Shown here: positions 1 to 5,592 of the stretch, one piece after another
How the letters are laid out: the number at the start of each line of letters is the position of its first letter
Numbering within the stretch: the first letter of the stretch is position 1
NCBI GenBank assembly: GCA_964492135.1
Contig: CAZBJW010000202.1
Location: 1 to 8,140, forward strand
From: CAYGAW01 sp964492135
GTDB taxonomy: Bacteria > Chloroflexota > Anaerolineae > UBA7937 > B3-Chlor
DNA length: 8,140 nucleotides
Direction: 5' to 3'
Program-made: the position numbers and the translations under genes
Notes under the pieces: model-generated
Told to the model about the DNA's origin: nothing
Seen by the model: the letters and a program-made list of their open reading frames with translations, nothing else
The model's database searches: none

Positions 1-862
1 TCCAGTGGGCGTTCTCTTCGAATAGCTTCTGGACGTCATCCGGCATCGGCCTGTTCGTTTCCGGAGGGAAGTAGTGCCGGGAAGTCCAGCCCTTGGCGTA
101 CACGACGTCGGCTCCCTGGCAAGCCTCACGCATGTCGTGGACGACTTCCACTGAGCCGCCATATCTCTCCGCGTTGGCCCTCACAATTCCCATGATCTTG
201 GGGTCGAGATCGAATTGCTCAGGATGAGCTAAGGTGATACGCATTCCCATCAGGCTGGTCACCAATAAGGCGCTGTGTGCGACGCTGAGGGGCTTCTGAG
301 AGCGAGGAGACCGGGCCCAACTCATCACAAACTTCTTCCCTTGAAGCTGGCCGAGCTTTTCCTTCATCGTGAGTATGTCAGCCATGTCCTGGCAGGGGTG
401 GTACACATCGGACTCCATGTTGATGACGGGGATATCTGCCCATTTGGCGAAGCCCTCCAGAACCTTTTGGCCTGCTCCGTATACCCAGTCCACGGCTTTG
501 CCGAAGCAGCGAATGGCGATGCCGTGACCCATAGGGCTCAGCACACGGGCCACGTCCGAAACATTCTCGGTCCGGTACTCTCGCACCTCGTCGTCAAGGG
601 CCGGGGTGTAAATCTCACCAGGAGATAGGTAGTGAGCATGGCCGCCCAGCTGGGTCATGCCGGCTTCGAAGCTGTTCCTGGTGCGAAGGGACATTCCATA
701 GAAAATCATGAACAGGGTCATGTCCTGCAGCAGTCTATGCGGCTCCCGGAGGGCGAATTTCCTCTTCAAGTCCAGAGCCACGTCGATGATCGTTTCGATC
801 TCTTCGCGGCTGAAGTCGGCTATGGTAAGAAAGTCTCTACCTCTGAGCGTGTCGGTCTTCAT
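1..862 (-). CDS. Knotted-fold transcarbamylase (AOTCase/SOTCase/YgeW class), C-terminus off window
   Basis: Carbamoyltransferase, moving a carbamoyl group between carbamoyl phosphate and an amino or ureido acceptor in the cytoplasm. About 287 residues are visible from ATG at 862; the rest lies beyond base 1. Seen: carbamoyl-phosphate loop SLRTR (residues 58-62, compare SMRTR in N-acetylornithine transcarbamylase), FEAG.TQLGGHA after it, VINME (146-150), HPCQDMAD (155-162), then GKK.VMSWA and PLSVA.S introducing the second domain, and a GADVVYAK.W segment typical of the knotted class. The start is supported by GGAGAGG 12 bases upstream and by alignment with family N-termini. Ordinary OTCase/ATCase is less likely because of the HPCQ context and the missing STRT. 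Acceptor unknown: the residue I align with the AOTCase Glu/SOTCase Pro selectivity position is Thr98 (alignment from memory). It is divergent from the operon at 1304 and has its own strong promoter. Family call strong, substrate unassigned. Confidence 0.88.
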   Translation of the reverse strand, partial: MKTDTLRGRDFLTIADFSREEIETIIDVALDLKRKFALREPHRLLQDMTLFMIFYGMSLRTRNSFEAGMTQLGGHAHYLSPGEIYTPALDDEVREYRTENVSDVARVLSPMGHGIAIRCFGKAVDWVYGAGQKVLEGFAKWADIPVINMESDVYHPCQDMADILTMKEKLGQLQGKKFVMSWARSPRSQKPLSVAHSALLVTSLMGMRITLAHPEQFDLDPKIMGIVRANAERYGGSVEVVHDMREACQGADVVYAKGWTSRHYFPPETNRPMPDDVQKLFEENAHW

Positions 863-1084
863 GAGTCTGGAATTCCTCTCCGTAAAGTATTGCGGAATGC
901 TCGTGGTCGTGGTATCGGATACATGAGGGCGGGCCGCTGGCACAGCGACTGGGGGCTTCCGGGAGGCGTGAGGATATCGCAGCCAATGAACGATGATCAT
1001 CAAAGAAACGGTTCCTCAGTTGAACGTCAGAGGAATCCAAGTTCCTTCTCGTGAGGCAAATCGAGCAGTCTTGGACCCCAATCT
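863..1084 (-). other. Long 5' leader of the transcarbamylase gene, no gene recognised
   Basis: This is the ~220-nt stretch between the predicted minus-strand transcription start (about 1084) and the ATG at 862. I see no convincing ORF: the short open frames lack a ribosome binding site at a good distance, and one merely overlaps the start of the transcarbamylase out of frame. No riboswitch or T-box signature is recognised. It contains the inverted repeat at 1010-1038 and a 10-base palindrome GATGATCATC at 992-1001. The gene's Shine-Dalgarno GGAGAGG lies at its end, beside an EcoRI-like GGAATTCC. Confidence 0.4.
1010..1038 (-). repeat. Inverted repeat in transcarbamylase leader
   Basis: On the plus strand GGTTCCTC (1010-1017) pairs with GAGGAATCC (1030-1038) with one bulged base, around a 12-base loop. 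In the minus-strand transcript this gives a stem of about eight pairs, roughly 50-75 nt from the predicted 5' end. No U-tract follows, so it is not a classic terminator. It may be a leader hairpin or protein binding site; a role is not shown. Confidence 0.4.
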
Positions 1085-1090
1085 TACTGC

Positions 1091-1119
1091 ATTATACAGC
1101 ATTATTCCACCGCTGTCAA
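1091..1119 (-). promoter_or_regulatory. Sigma-A/sigma-70 promoter for the transcarbamylase gene
   Basis: Reading the minus strand, TTGACA (1119 to 1114) and TATAAT (1096 to 1091) are separated by exactly 17 bases, a perfect consensus for both boxes and spacing. Predicted start near 1084, giving a leader of about 220 nt. A second minus-strand TATAAT at 1138-1133 has no good -35 box at the right distance. Confidence 0.85.
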
Positions 1120-1228
1120 GTCGAAATTCTCTATTATACAACCGCGTGTCCATATGGCGAACAACTACAATGAGTGCGCAGTCTCTTCTCACCTGGCGCA
1201 ATTGTGGTGCGGAATATACAACAAATCC

Positions 1229-1256
1229 TTGACAAGCATCGCGAATGGTGTATAAT
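1229..1256 (+). promoter_or_regulatory. Sigma-A/sigma-70 promoter for the enolase-like operon
   Basis: TTGACA (1229-1234) and TATAAT (1251-1256) are both perfect consensus boxes with a 16-base spacer. Predicted start near 1263, giving a short leader of about 40 nt to the ATG at 1304. No other promoter of comparable quality was seen inside the operon, so it likely drives all seven downstream genes. Confidence 0.87.
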
Positions 1257-1270
1257 GATAGTGATGATCG

Positions 1271-1287
1271 GGATGCTAAGCGCATCC
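1271..1287 (+). promoter_or_regulatory. Perfect hairpin/palindrome between promoter and first ribosome binding site
   Basis: GGATGC (1271-1276) and GCATCC (1282-1287) flank the 5-base loop TAAGC. It lies about 8-25 bases after the predicted transcription start and directly abuts the Shine-Dalgarno AAGGAGG (1288-1294). It could be an operator, an mRNA-stabilising 5' hairpin, or a translation control element. No U-tract follows, so it is not a terminator. Confidence 0.5.
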
Positions 1288-1303
1288 AAGGAGGATTCCA
1301 TTG

Positions 1304-2569
1304 ATGAGCAACCTGATTGTAGATTTGCGCGCTCGCAAGGTGGTGGATACTAGGGCGGAGATGTCAATCGAGGTGGATGTGATCGCTGAATGCTCCGACG
1401 GTAGAGCGTCAGCGCCGCTGGGCGCACCCGGCAGCAGAGGGGAGTTTGAACCCCCGGCATATCCGGAAGGCGGTGTGAACGCGGCCCTCGAGATGGTCGA
1501 CACTCTCCTCAAGCCAAGGCTAGCGGGCCAGGATGTCCTCGAGCAGGAGAGGGTGGATGCTATACTGCGTGAGATTGACGGTACCAGGAACTACTCCCGG
1601 ATAGGCGGGAATACGGCCATGGTGGTGTCTCTTGCCGTGGCCAAGGCAGCTGCCAACGGGCTGGGGATACCATTATACAGGTATCTGGGCACGCCTTTCA
1701 ACAATGAACTCTCCTATCCCATCTCTAATATGATAGGCGGGGGGCCGCACGCCAGAGTAGGGATCGCTCCAGATATGCAGGAGCACCAGATGATACCGGT
1801 CAATGCCAAGACGATGTCCGAAGCGGTCTGGGCCGTCGTCGAGGCGTGGCATCGAGTGGGCGAGGTGTGCAAGGAGAGGTATCCTGAATTCAACGGTGCG
1901 ACTGATGATGAATCGGCGTGGGTGCCATCGATCACCGACTGGGAGGCTCTGGAAGCGCTGACAGAGGTCGCGGAGGAGATGCGCGTCAAGAGGGGAGTAG
2001 AGATGAGGCTGGGTCTGGATGTAGCTGCGGCCAACTTCTGGGACCCCCGCAGAAAGGTGTATGTCTATCATCAAGAGGGTGTGGAGAGGACCACGGCGGA
2101 GCAACTGCAATACATGTCCAAGATCATCGACACCTTCCCCATGTACTATGTGGAGGATTTCGTTCACGACGACGACTTCGAGTCCTACGTGGAGATGACC
2201 GAGAAGTACGGCCGGAAACTCTTGATCTGCGGCGACGACCTGTTCTGTACCAACAGCGAGAGACTGGCCAAGGGGCTCAGGATGGGGGCGGCCAACTCAT
2301 TGATTGTCAAGACCAACCAGACAGGGACGCTCACCGACGCCTTGCGCACGGTGGATCTGGCCAAGAGGAACGGCTACATGCCCATCAAGTCCTGCAGGTC
2401 AGGCGAAACCGAGGACACAGCGATTGCCCAGCTCGCGGTAGCCTGGGCATGCCCTGCCAACAAGTTCGCGGTAGGAGGCAAGGGTCCGGCCAAGCTTAAC
2501 GAGTTGCTGAGAATCGAGGAGGAGTTGGGCGCGGGCACTGCTCGGATGCCCGAGTTGCCGTACCTCTAG
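1304..2569 (+). CDS. Diverged enolase-family protein, first gene of operon
   Basis: Enolase-superfamily protein of 421 residues, the usual enolase length. Family hallmarks seen: GG..AR after an N-terminal alpha/beta domain with His149, DMQE with Glu160, DDE with Glu203, Mg-type acids Asp239, Glu284 and Asp311, base-like Lys336 in VKTNQTG, the SGETED block, Lys387, and LLRIEEELG near the end. Differences from glycolytic enolase: the DSRGNP start motif reads DTRAEM, the catalytic SGAS loop reads LGAP (residues 39-42, so the loop serine that binds the second Mg is gone), and SHRSGETED reads SCRSGETED (Cys364 for the substrate-contacting His). Start ATG 1304 follows AAGGAGG by 9 bases. Most of the proton-transfer machinery is kept, so enolisation chemistry is likely, but on a different substrate; its place with hydro-lyase and CoA-ligase genes rather than glycolytic genes supports that. 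Alternative: a moonlighting true enolase. Product unassigned. Confidence 0.85.
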   Translation: MSNLIVDLRARKVVDTRAEMSIEVDVIAECSDGRASAPLGAPGSRGEFEPPAYPEGGVNAALEMVDTLLKPRLAGQDVLEQERVDAILREIDGTRNYSRIGGNTAMVVSLAVAKAAANGLGIPLYRYLGTPFNNELSYPISNMIGGGPHARVGIAPDMQEHQMIPVNAKTMSEAVWAVVEAWHRVGEVCKERYPEFNGATDDESAWVPSITDWEALEALTEVAEEMRVKRGVEMRLGLDVAAANFWDPRRKVYVYHQEGVERTTAEQLQYMSKIIDTFPMYYVEDFVHDDDFESYVEMTEKYGRKLLICGDDLFCTNSERLAKGLRMGAANSLIVKTNQTGTLTDALRTVDLAKRNGYMPIKSCRSGETEDTAIAQLAVAWACPANKFAVGGKGPAKLNELLRIEEELGAGTARMPELPYL

Positions 2570-2591
2570 GGGGCTGCGGCCGGAATCGGAT

Positions 2592-2610
2592 TTGCCAACT
2601 GATCTGGCAA
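2592..2610 (+). repeat. Inverted repeat between enolase-like and hydro-lyase genes
   Basis: TTGCCA (2592-2597) and TGGCAA (2605-2610) flank a 7-base loop in the 61-base gap, just before the GAGGAG ribosome binding site (2611-2616). No U-tract follows, so it is unlikely to end transcription. It could mark an mRNA processing or translation-tuning point between the first gene and the rest of the operon. Confidence 0.35.
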
Positions 2611-2630
2611 GAGGAGACCGGGTATTTGCC

Positions 2631-3902
2631 ATGCCCATGACCATCACGGAGAAGATCCTCGCCCGGGCCGCCAGCCGGGACACGGTCGAACCTGGCGACA
2701 TGATCAGAGTCAAGGTCGACTTAGTGATGGGGCACGATGTCACTCTTCCTTTGGCTATCCAGGAATTCAGAAGAATGGGTGCCACGCGGGTCTTCAATGT
2801 GGGAAGAGTGGTGACCGTCAACGACCACTTCGCGCCGGCCGCCAACACGAAGGCTGCGGAACAGATAAAGGCGGTGCGGGACTTCGCGCAGGAACAGAGC
2901 CTGCTTCACCACTACGAGCCAGGTTGTGGTCAGTCAGGTATTTGCCATGCTCTGTTGCCTGAGCAAGGACTGATCCTTCCAGGCGCCGTCGTTGTGGGGG
3001 CCGATTCGCATACCACTACCTACGGTGCGCTGGGTGCTTTCGCTACGGGAATGGGGAGTACCGACATCGCCGCCGCCATGGCTCTTGGCCAGACCTGGGT
3101 CAAGGTTCCTGAGTCTTTACGACTGTACTACTCAGGCCGGTTGCAGAAGTGGGTGACTGGCAAGGACCTGATGCTTTACACGCTAGGAAGAGTTGGTGTT
3201 GGTGGCGCGATCTACAAGGCCATGGAGTTCTGTGGCCCAACCATTGAGGGATTGGCCATCAGTGATCGATTCACCATGTGTAACATGGCCGTGGAGGCGG
3301 GGGCCAAGAACGGGATCATAGCCGTCGACAAGGAGACCGAGCGGTATTTGCGAGAAAGAACTTCTCATCCATATGAGATCTTCACGAGCGATCCTGACGC
3401 CCGCTATGAGACTACTCACGAGTTCGCCTGTGAGGACATCGGACCTCAGGTTGCCTTTCCCTTCGCACCGGACAATGTGAAGCCGGTGAGCGAGGCAAGC
3501 GACGTCACAATAGACATGGCGTTCATCGGCTCCTGTACCAACGGTCGGATCGAGGACCTTCGGAGTGCGGCGGCCATACTGCAGGGCAGACAAGTGGCCG
3601 ATGGGGTACGTCTGGTGGTTATCCCTGCCACCCTGGACACGTATCTGCGAGCTCTGAGAGAGGGGCTGCTGGAGAGTTTCGTGGTCGCGGGAGCTGCTGT
3701 CAGCACTCCGACCTGCGGCCCGTGCTTCGGAGGCCACATGGGCCTTCTAGCGGCCGGCGAGAGAGCTGTCTCCACCAGCAATCGCAATTTCGTGGGGCGT
3801 ATGGGCCATCCGGACAGCGAGGTGTATCTCGCTTCACCGGCCGTAGTTGCTGCATCCGCCGTGACCGGTCGAATAGTCCATCCGGAGGAAGCTGTCCATT
3901 GA
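2631..3902 (+). CDS. Aconitase-family hydro-lyase, large subunit (LeuC/HacA/DmdA type)
   Basis: [4Fe-4S] hydro-lyase large subunit of 423 residues, the size of the short (archaeal-type) LeuC/homoaconitase/dimethylmaleate hydratase group rather than the ~470-residue bacterial LeuC. It reversibly hydrates a maleate-type double bond in a di- or tricarboxylate, together with the small subunit downstream. Seen: N-terminal MTITEKILARA, GADSHTTTYGALGAFATGMG, FIGSCTNGR with cluster Cys302, and TCGPCFGGH with cluster Cys362 and Cys365; SNRNF.GRMG follows. Start ATG 2631 is chosen because MPMTITEKIL matches family N-termini; the ribosome site GAGGAG is rather far (14 bases), and ATG 2637 is possible. 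Substrate cannot be read from this subunit. The neighbouring Mii/PrpF-like isomerase favours a methylated or otherwise branched substrate over isopropylmalate, and no leuA or leuB is adjacent. Confidence 0.93.
   Translation: MPMTITEKILARAASRDTVEPGDMIRVKVDLVMGHDVTLPLAIQEFRRMGATRVFNVGRVVTVNDHFAPAANTKAAEQIKAVRDFAQEQSLLHHYEPGCGQSGICHALLPEQGLILPGAVVVGADSHTTTYGALGAFATGMGSTDIAAAMALGQTWVKVPESLRLYYSGRLQKWVTGKDLMLYTLGRVGVGGAIYKAMEFCGPTIEGLAISDRFTMCNMAVEAGAKNGIIAVDKETERYLRERTSHPYEIFTSDPDARYETTHEFACEDIGPQVAFPFAPDNVKPVSEASDVTIDMAFIGSCTNGRIEDLRSAAAILQGRQVADGVRLVVIPATLDTYLRALREGLLESFVVAGAAVSTPTCGPCFGGHMGLLAAGERAVSTSNRNFVGRMGHPDSEVYLASPAVVAASAVTGRIVHPEEAVH
3884..3890 (+). promoter_or_regulatory. Ribosome binding site deciding a TTG start
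   Basis: GGAGGAA lies 8 bases before TTG 3899, inside the 3' end of the large-subunit gene. It supports the rare TTG start of the small subunit and the 4-base overlap (TTGA) with the upstream stop. Confidence 0.8.
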
Positions 3903-4408
3903 AAGCGCTGGCGGGGAAAGCTTGGAAGGTTGGCGACAACGTAGATACCGATCAAATCATCGCTGGCCGGTACCTCACTCTCACAGATGCTGAGGAACTG
4001 GCCAGTCATTGCTTTGAGGAGAGATATCCGGAACTGGCCGGTCCCTTCCGCGCGGGCGACATGATTGTTGGAGGAGAGAATTTCGGGTGCGGCAGTTCGC
4101 GAGAGCACGCTGTCGTGGCTTTGAAGGCGATGGGCGTATCGTGCCTCATCGCCAAGTCCTTCGCCCGCATATTCTTCAGGAACTGCATAAACCTGGGAAT
4201 ACTGCCTGTGGAGTGTGTCGACGCAGTGGACGGCATCGATGAAGGAGACGAAGTGTGGGTAGACGCCTCTGTGGGCAAGATCGAGAATCGGTCCAAGGGC
4301 GTCGAGTTTGATTTCAAGCCTTTGCCTGGCTTTCTGGAGGAGATTCTTGCTGCCGGTGGTTTGACTACCTATGTGAGGAAACAACTGTCCCAGGTGGCGG
4401 AGCGCTAG
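3899..4408 (+). CDS. Aconitase-family hydro-lyase, small subunit (LeuD/HacB/DmdB type)
   Basis: Swivel-domain subunit of 169 residues that completes the hydro-lyase active site. Seen: VGDNVDTDQIIAGRYL near the N-terminus, then NFGCGSSREHA (Cys64-Gly-Ser-Ser-Arg68, the substrate-carboxylate binding loop), IAKSFARIFFRN and GILPV. The specificity loop after GR reads Tyr25-Leu-Thr-Leu28. As I recall, isopropylmalate isomerases of this group carry YLVY and methanogen homoaconitase YLRT, so the substrate is probably neither. Start: TTG 3899, overlapping the large-subunit stop by 4 bases with GGAGGAA 8 bases upstream; no suitable ATG or GTG gives the conserved N-terminus. Overlap implies coupled translation at equal stoichiometry. 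Confidence 0.92.
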   Translation: MKALAGKAWKVGDNVDTDQIIAGRYLTLTDAEELASHCFEERYPELAGPFRAGDMIVGGENFGCGSSREHAVVALKAMGVSCLIAKSFARIFFRNCINLGILPVECVDAVDGIDEGDEVWVDASVGKIENRSKGVEFDFKPLPGFLEEILAAGGLTTYVRKQLSQVAER

Positions 4409-4412
4409 TCTC

Positions 4413-4418
4413 AAGGAG
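4413..4418 (+). promoter_or_regulatory. Ribosome binding site deciding the isomerase start
   Basis: AAGGAG directly abuts ATG 4419, leaving no spacing, but lies 9 bases before the in-frame ATG 4428. The second ATG is therefore the more likely start, and it also puts the key residues at the numbering of E. barkeri Mii. Confidence 0.75.
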
Positions 4419-4427
4419 ATGAGGGAT

Positions 4428-5576
4428 ATGCCGCAACAGCGCAGAATACGCTGTGTTCTGATGCGAGGGGGCACGAGCAGAGGTTTGTACGTGATGAGAA
4501 ACGAACTCCCTCCCGACCCTGATCTGCGTGACAGAGTCATTCTGGCGATGTATGGCAGCCCAGACATCAGGCAAATAGACGGCATCGGTGGTGCTGATGC
4601 TCTGACAAGCAAGTTGGCCATCATCGGGCCACCCACCCGCGAGGACGCCGATGTGGATTATACGTTCGGTCAGGTAAGTCTCAGTGCGCCCTTCGTGGAC
4701 TACGCCGGGAACTGCGGCAACATCTCCTCGGGAGTTGGACCTTTTGCCGTTGACGAGGGCCTGGTGGATGCGGTCGAACCGGTGACGCGGGTCAGGATCC
4801 ACCAGACTAACACGAACAGTATCATCATCGCTGAGGTGCCGGTGGCCGAGGGGAAAGCCGCCATCTTGGGGAACTATCGTATCGATGGCGTGCCGGGCAC
4901 CGGGGCCAGGATCATGCTGGACTTCTCGGACACGGCGGGCGCGGTCACCGGCCAGATGCTGCCCACAGGAAACGTGCGGGACACGTTGGATGTGGAGGGA
5001 GTGGGGCAGGTGGAGGTCTCCATGGTGGACGCGGGTAATCCCGTGGCCTTTATAAGGGCCTCGCGCTTGGGTCTGACGGGCACGGAATCGCCATCCGAGA
5101 NNNNNNNNNNGGATACTATCGAGAGGGTGCGCGGACATGCAGCACAGGTGATGGGAATGGTCGACGATTGGGAGGATGCGGCAACCGCAAGTCCTTATGT
5201 ACCCTTCATCGCCCTGGTCGAACCTCCTCGGCCTTATGTCAGTTTCACGACGGAAGAAGAAGTGGGCACGGCCAGGATCGACCTTGTCTCTCGTTTGCTG
5301 TTCATGTTGAAGATGCACAAGGCATATCCCATCACTGGGACCGTCTGCACGGGTGCGGCTGCCAAGATACCGGGGACGCTGGTCAACGAGGTGGCGCGCT
5401 CGTCACCGGGGGAGCATGTGTTGCGGATTGGACATCCTTCAGGAGTTATCGAGGTGGAGGCGGAAGTTGAGTCTGGCGAGGCCGGGCCAATGCTGCGGCG
5501 TGCTTTACTCGGCAGGACCGCACGACGAATCATGGAGGGCTACATCTTCGTTCCCGAGCACATCTTCGCTCGGTGA
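4428..5576 (+). CDS. PrpF/methylitaconate Delta-isomerase (Mii)-like protein
   Basis: Diaminopimelate-epimerase-fold isomerase that shifts a C=C bond in unsaturated carboxylates by proton transfer. Relatives: PrpF (2-methylaconitate isomerase), Mii of Eubacterium barkeri (3-methylitaconate to dimethylmaleate), GalD (4-oxalomesaconate tautomerase). Length 382 residues, close to the 380 reported for Mii. Starting at ATG 4428, the residues named catalytic in Mii (Ser17, Lys62, Cys96, His300) are matched by Ser17 in RGGTS, Lys62 in LTSK, Cys96 in GNCGN and His297 in KMHKA. Also seen: DGIGGAD, DYTFGQVS, PTGN, DAGNP, IPGTLVNE and GHPSG. Arg18 replaces the Lys of the common RGGTSKG. Ten N at 5101-5110 hide about four residues (225-228), but the frame continues across. 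It sits 19 bases after the hydro-lyase small subunit, so it likely feeds or drains that enzyme. Exact substrate not determined. Confidence 0.9.
   Translation: MPQQRRIRCVLMRGGTSRGLYVMRNELPPDPDLRDRVILAMYGSPDIRQIDGIGGADALTSKLAIIGPPTREDADVDYTFGQVSLSAPFVDYAGNCGNISSGVGPFAVDEGLVDAVEPVTRVRIHQTNTNSIIIAEVPVAEGKAAILGNYRIDGVPGTGARIMLDFSDTAGAVTGQMLPTGNVRDTLDVEGVGQVEVSMVDAGNPVAFIRASRLGLTGTESPSEXXXXDTIERVRGHAAQVMGMVDDWEDAATASPYVPFIALVEPPRPYVSFTTEEEVGTARIDLVSRLLFMLKMHKAYPITGTVCTGAAAKIPGTLVNEVARSSPGEHVLRIGHPSGVIEVEAEVESGEAGPMLRRALLGRTARRIMEGYIFVPEHIFAR
5101..5110. other. Assembly gap (10 N) inside the isomerase gene
   Basis: Ten undetermined bases. The reading frame is the same on both sides and the surrounding residues align with the family, so the gene is probably intact and the gap real size is 10 or differs by a multiple of three. 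Confidence 0.97.
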
Positions 5577-5578
5577 TC

Positions 5579-5585
5579 AAGGAGG
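5579..5585 (+). promoter_or_regulatory. Ribosome binding site deciding a GTG start
   Basis: AAGGAGG lies 7 bases before GTG 5593, just after the isomerase stop. The nearby ATG at 5585 is in another frame, so GTG 5593 is the start of the synthetase beta-like gene. Confidence 0.85.
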
Positions 5586-5592
5586 ATGGTGC

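Larger units (their letters stand above)
1091..1256. repeat. Repeated TGTATAAT / TATACA elements across the divergent promoter region
   Basis: TGTATAAT occurs on the minus strand at 1098-1091 and 1140-1133 and on the plus strand at 1249-1256; a near copy TGTATATT is on the minus strand at 1220-1213. The longer plus-strand word TATACAAC occurs at 1135 and 1215. Two copies coincide with the -10 boxes. They resemble half-sites of the GTATAC-centred operators of some GntR-family regulators, so they might bind a shared regulator, but AT-rich -10-like sequence could produce the pattern by itself. Confidence 0.35.

Noticed and set aside
837..1040. Possible small minus-strand protein (67 codons, TTG start) upstream of the transcarbamylase
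   Set aside because: The AAGGA upstream is only two bases from the TTG, the frame overlaps the transcarbamylase start, and the composition is arginine/serine-rich like non-coding sequence.
275..1054. Forward-strand open frames over the left end of the window
   Set aside because: They are antisense to the transcarbamylase coding frame, which has clear family motifs, and lack ribosome binding sites.
2592..2610. Intrinsic terminator between the enolase-like and hydro-lyase genes
   Set aside because: The stem is only 6 bp with no U-tract, and a ribosome binding site follows at once.
2592..2630. TTG at 2592 as start of the hydro-lyase large subunit
   Set aside because: It has no ribosome binding site and adds 13 residues not seen in the family; ATG 2631 gives the conserved MTITEKIL N-terminus.
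2631..4408. Leucine-biosynthesis LeuCD
   Set aside because: Not excluded biochemically, but there is no leuA or leuB beside it, an isomerase of the Mii/PrpF type follows, and the small-subunit loop reads YLTL.
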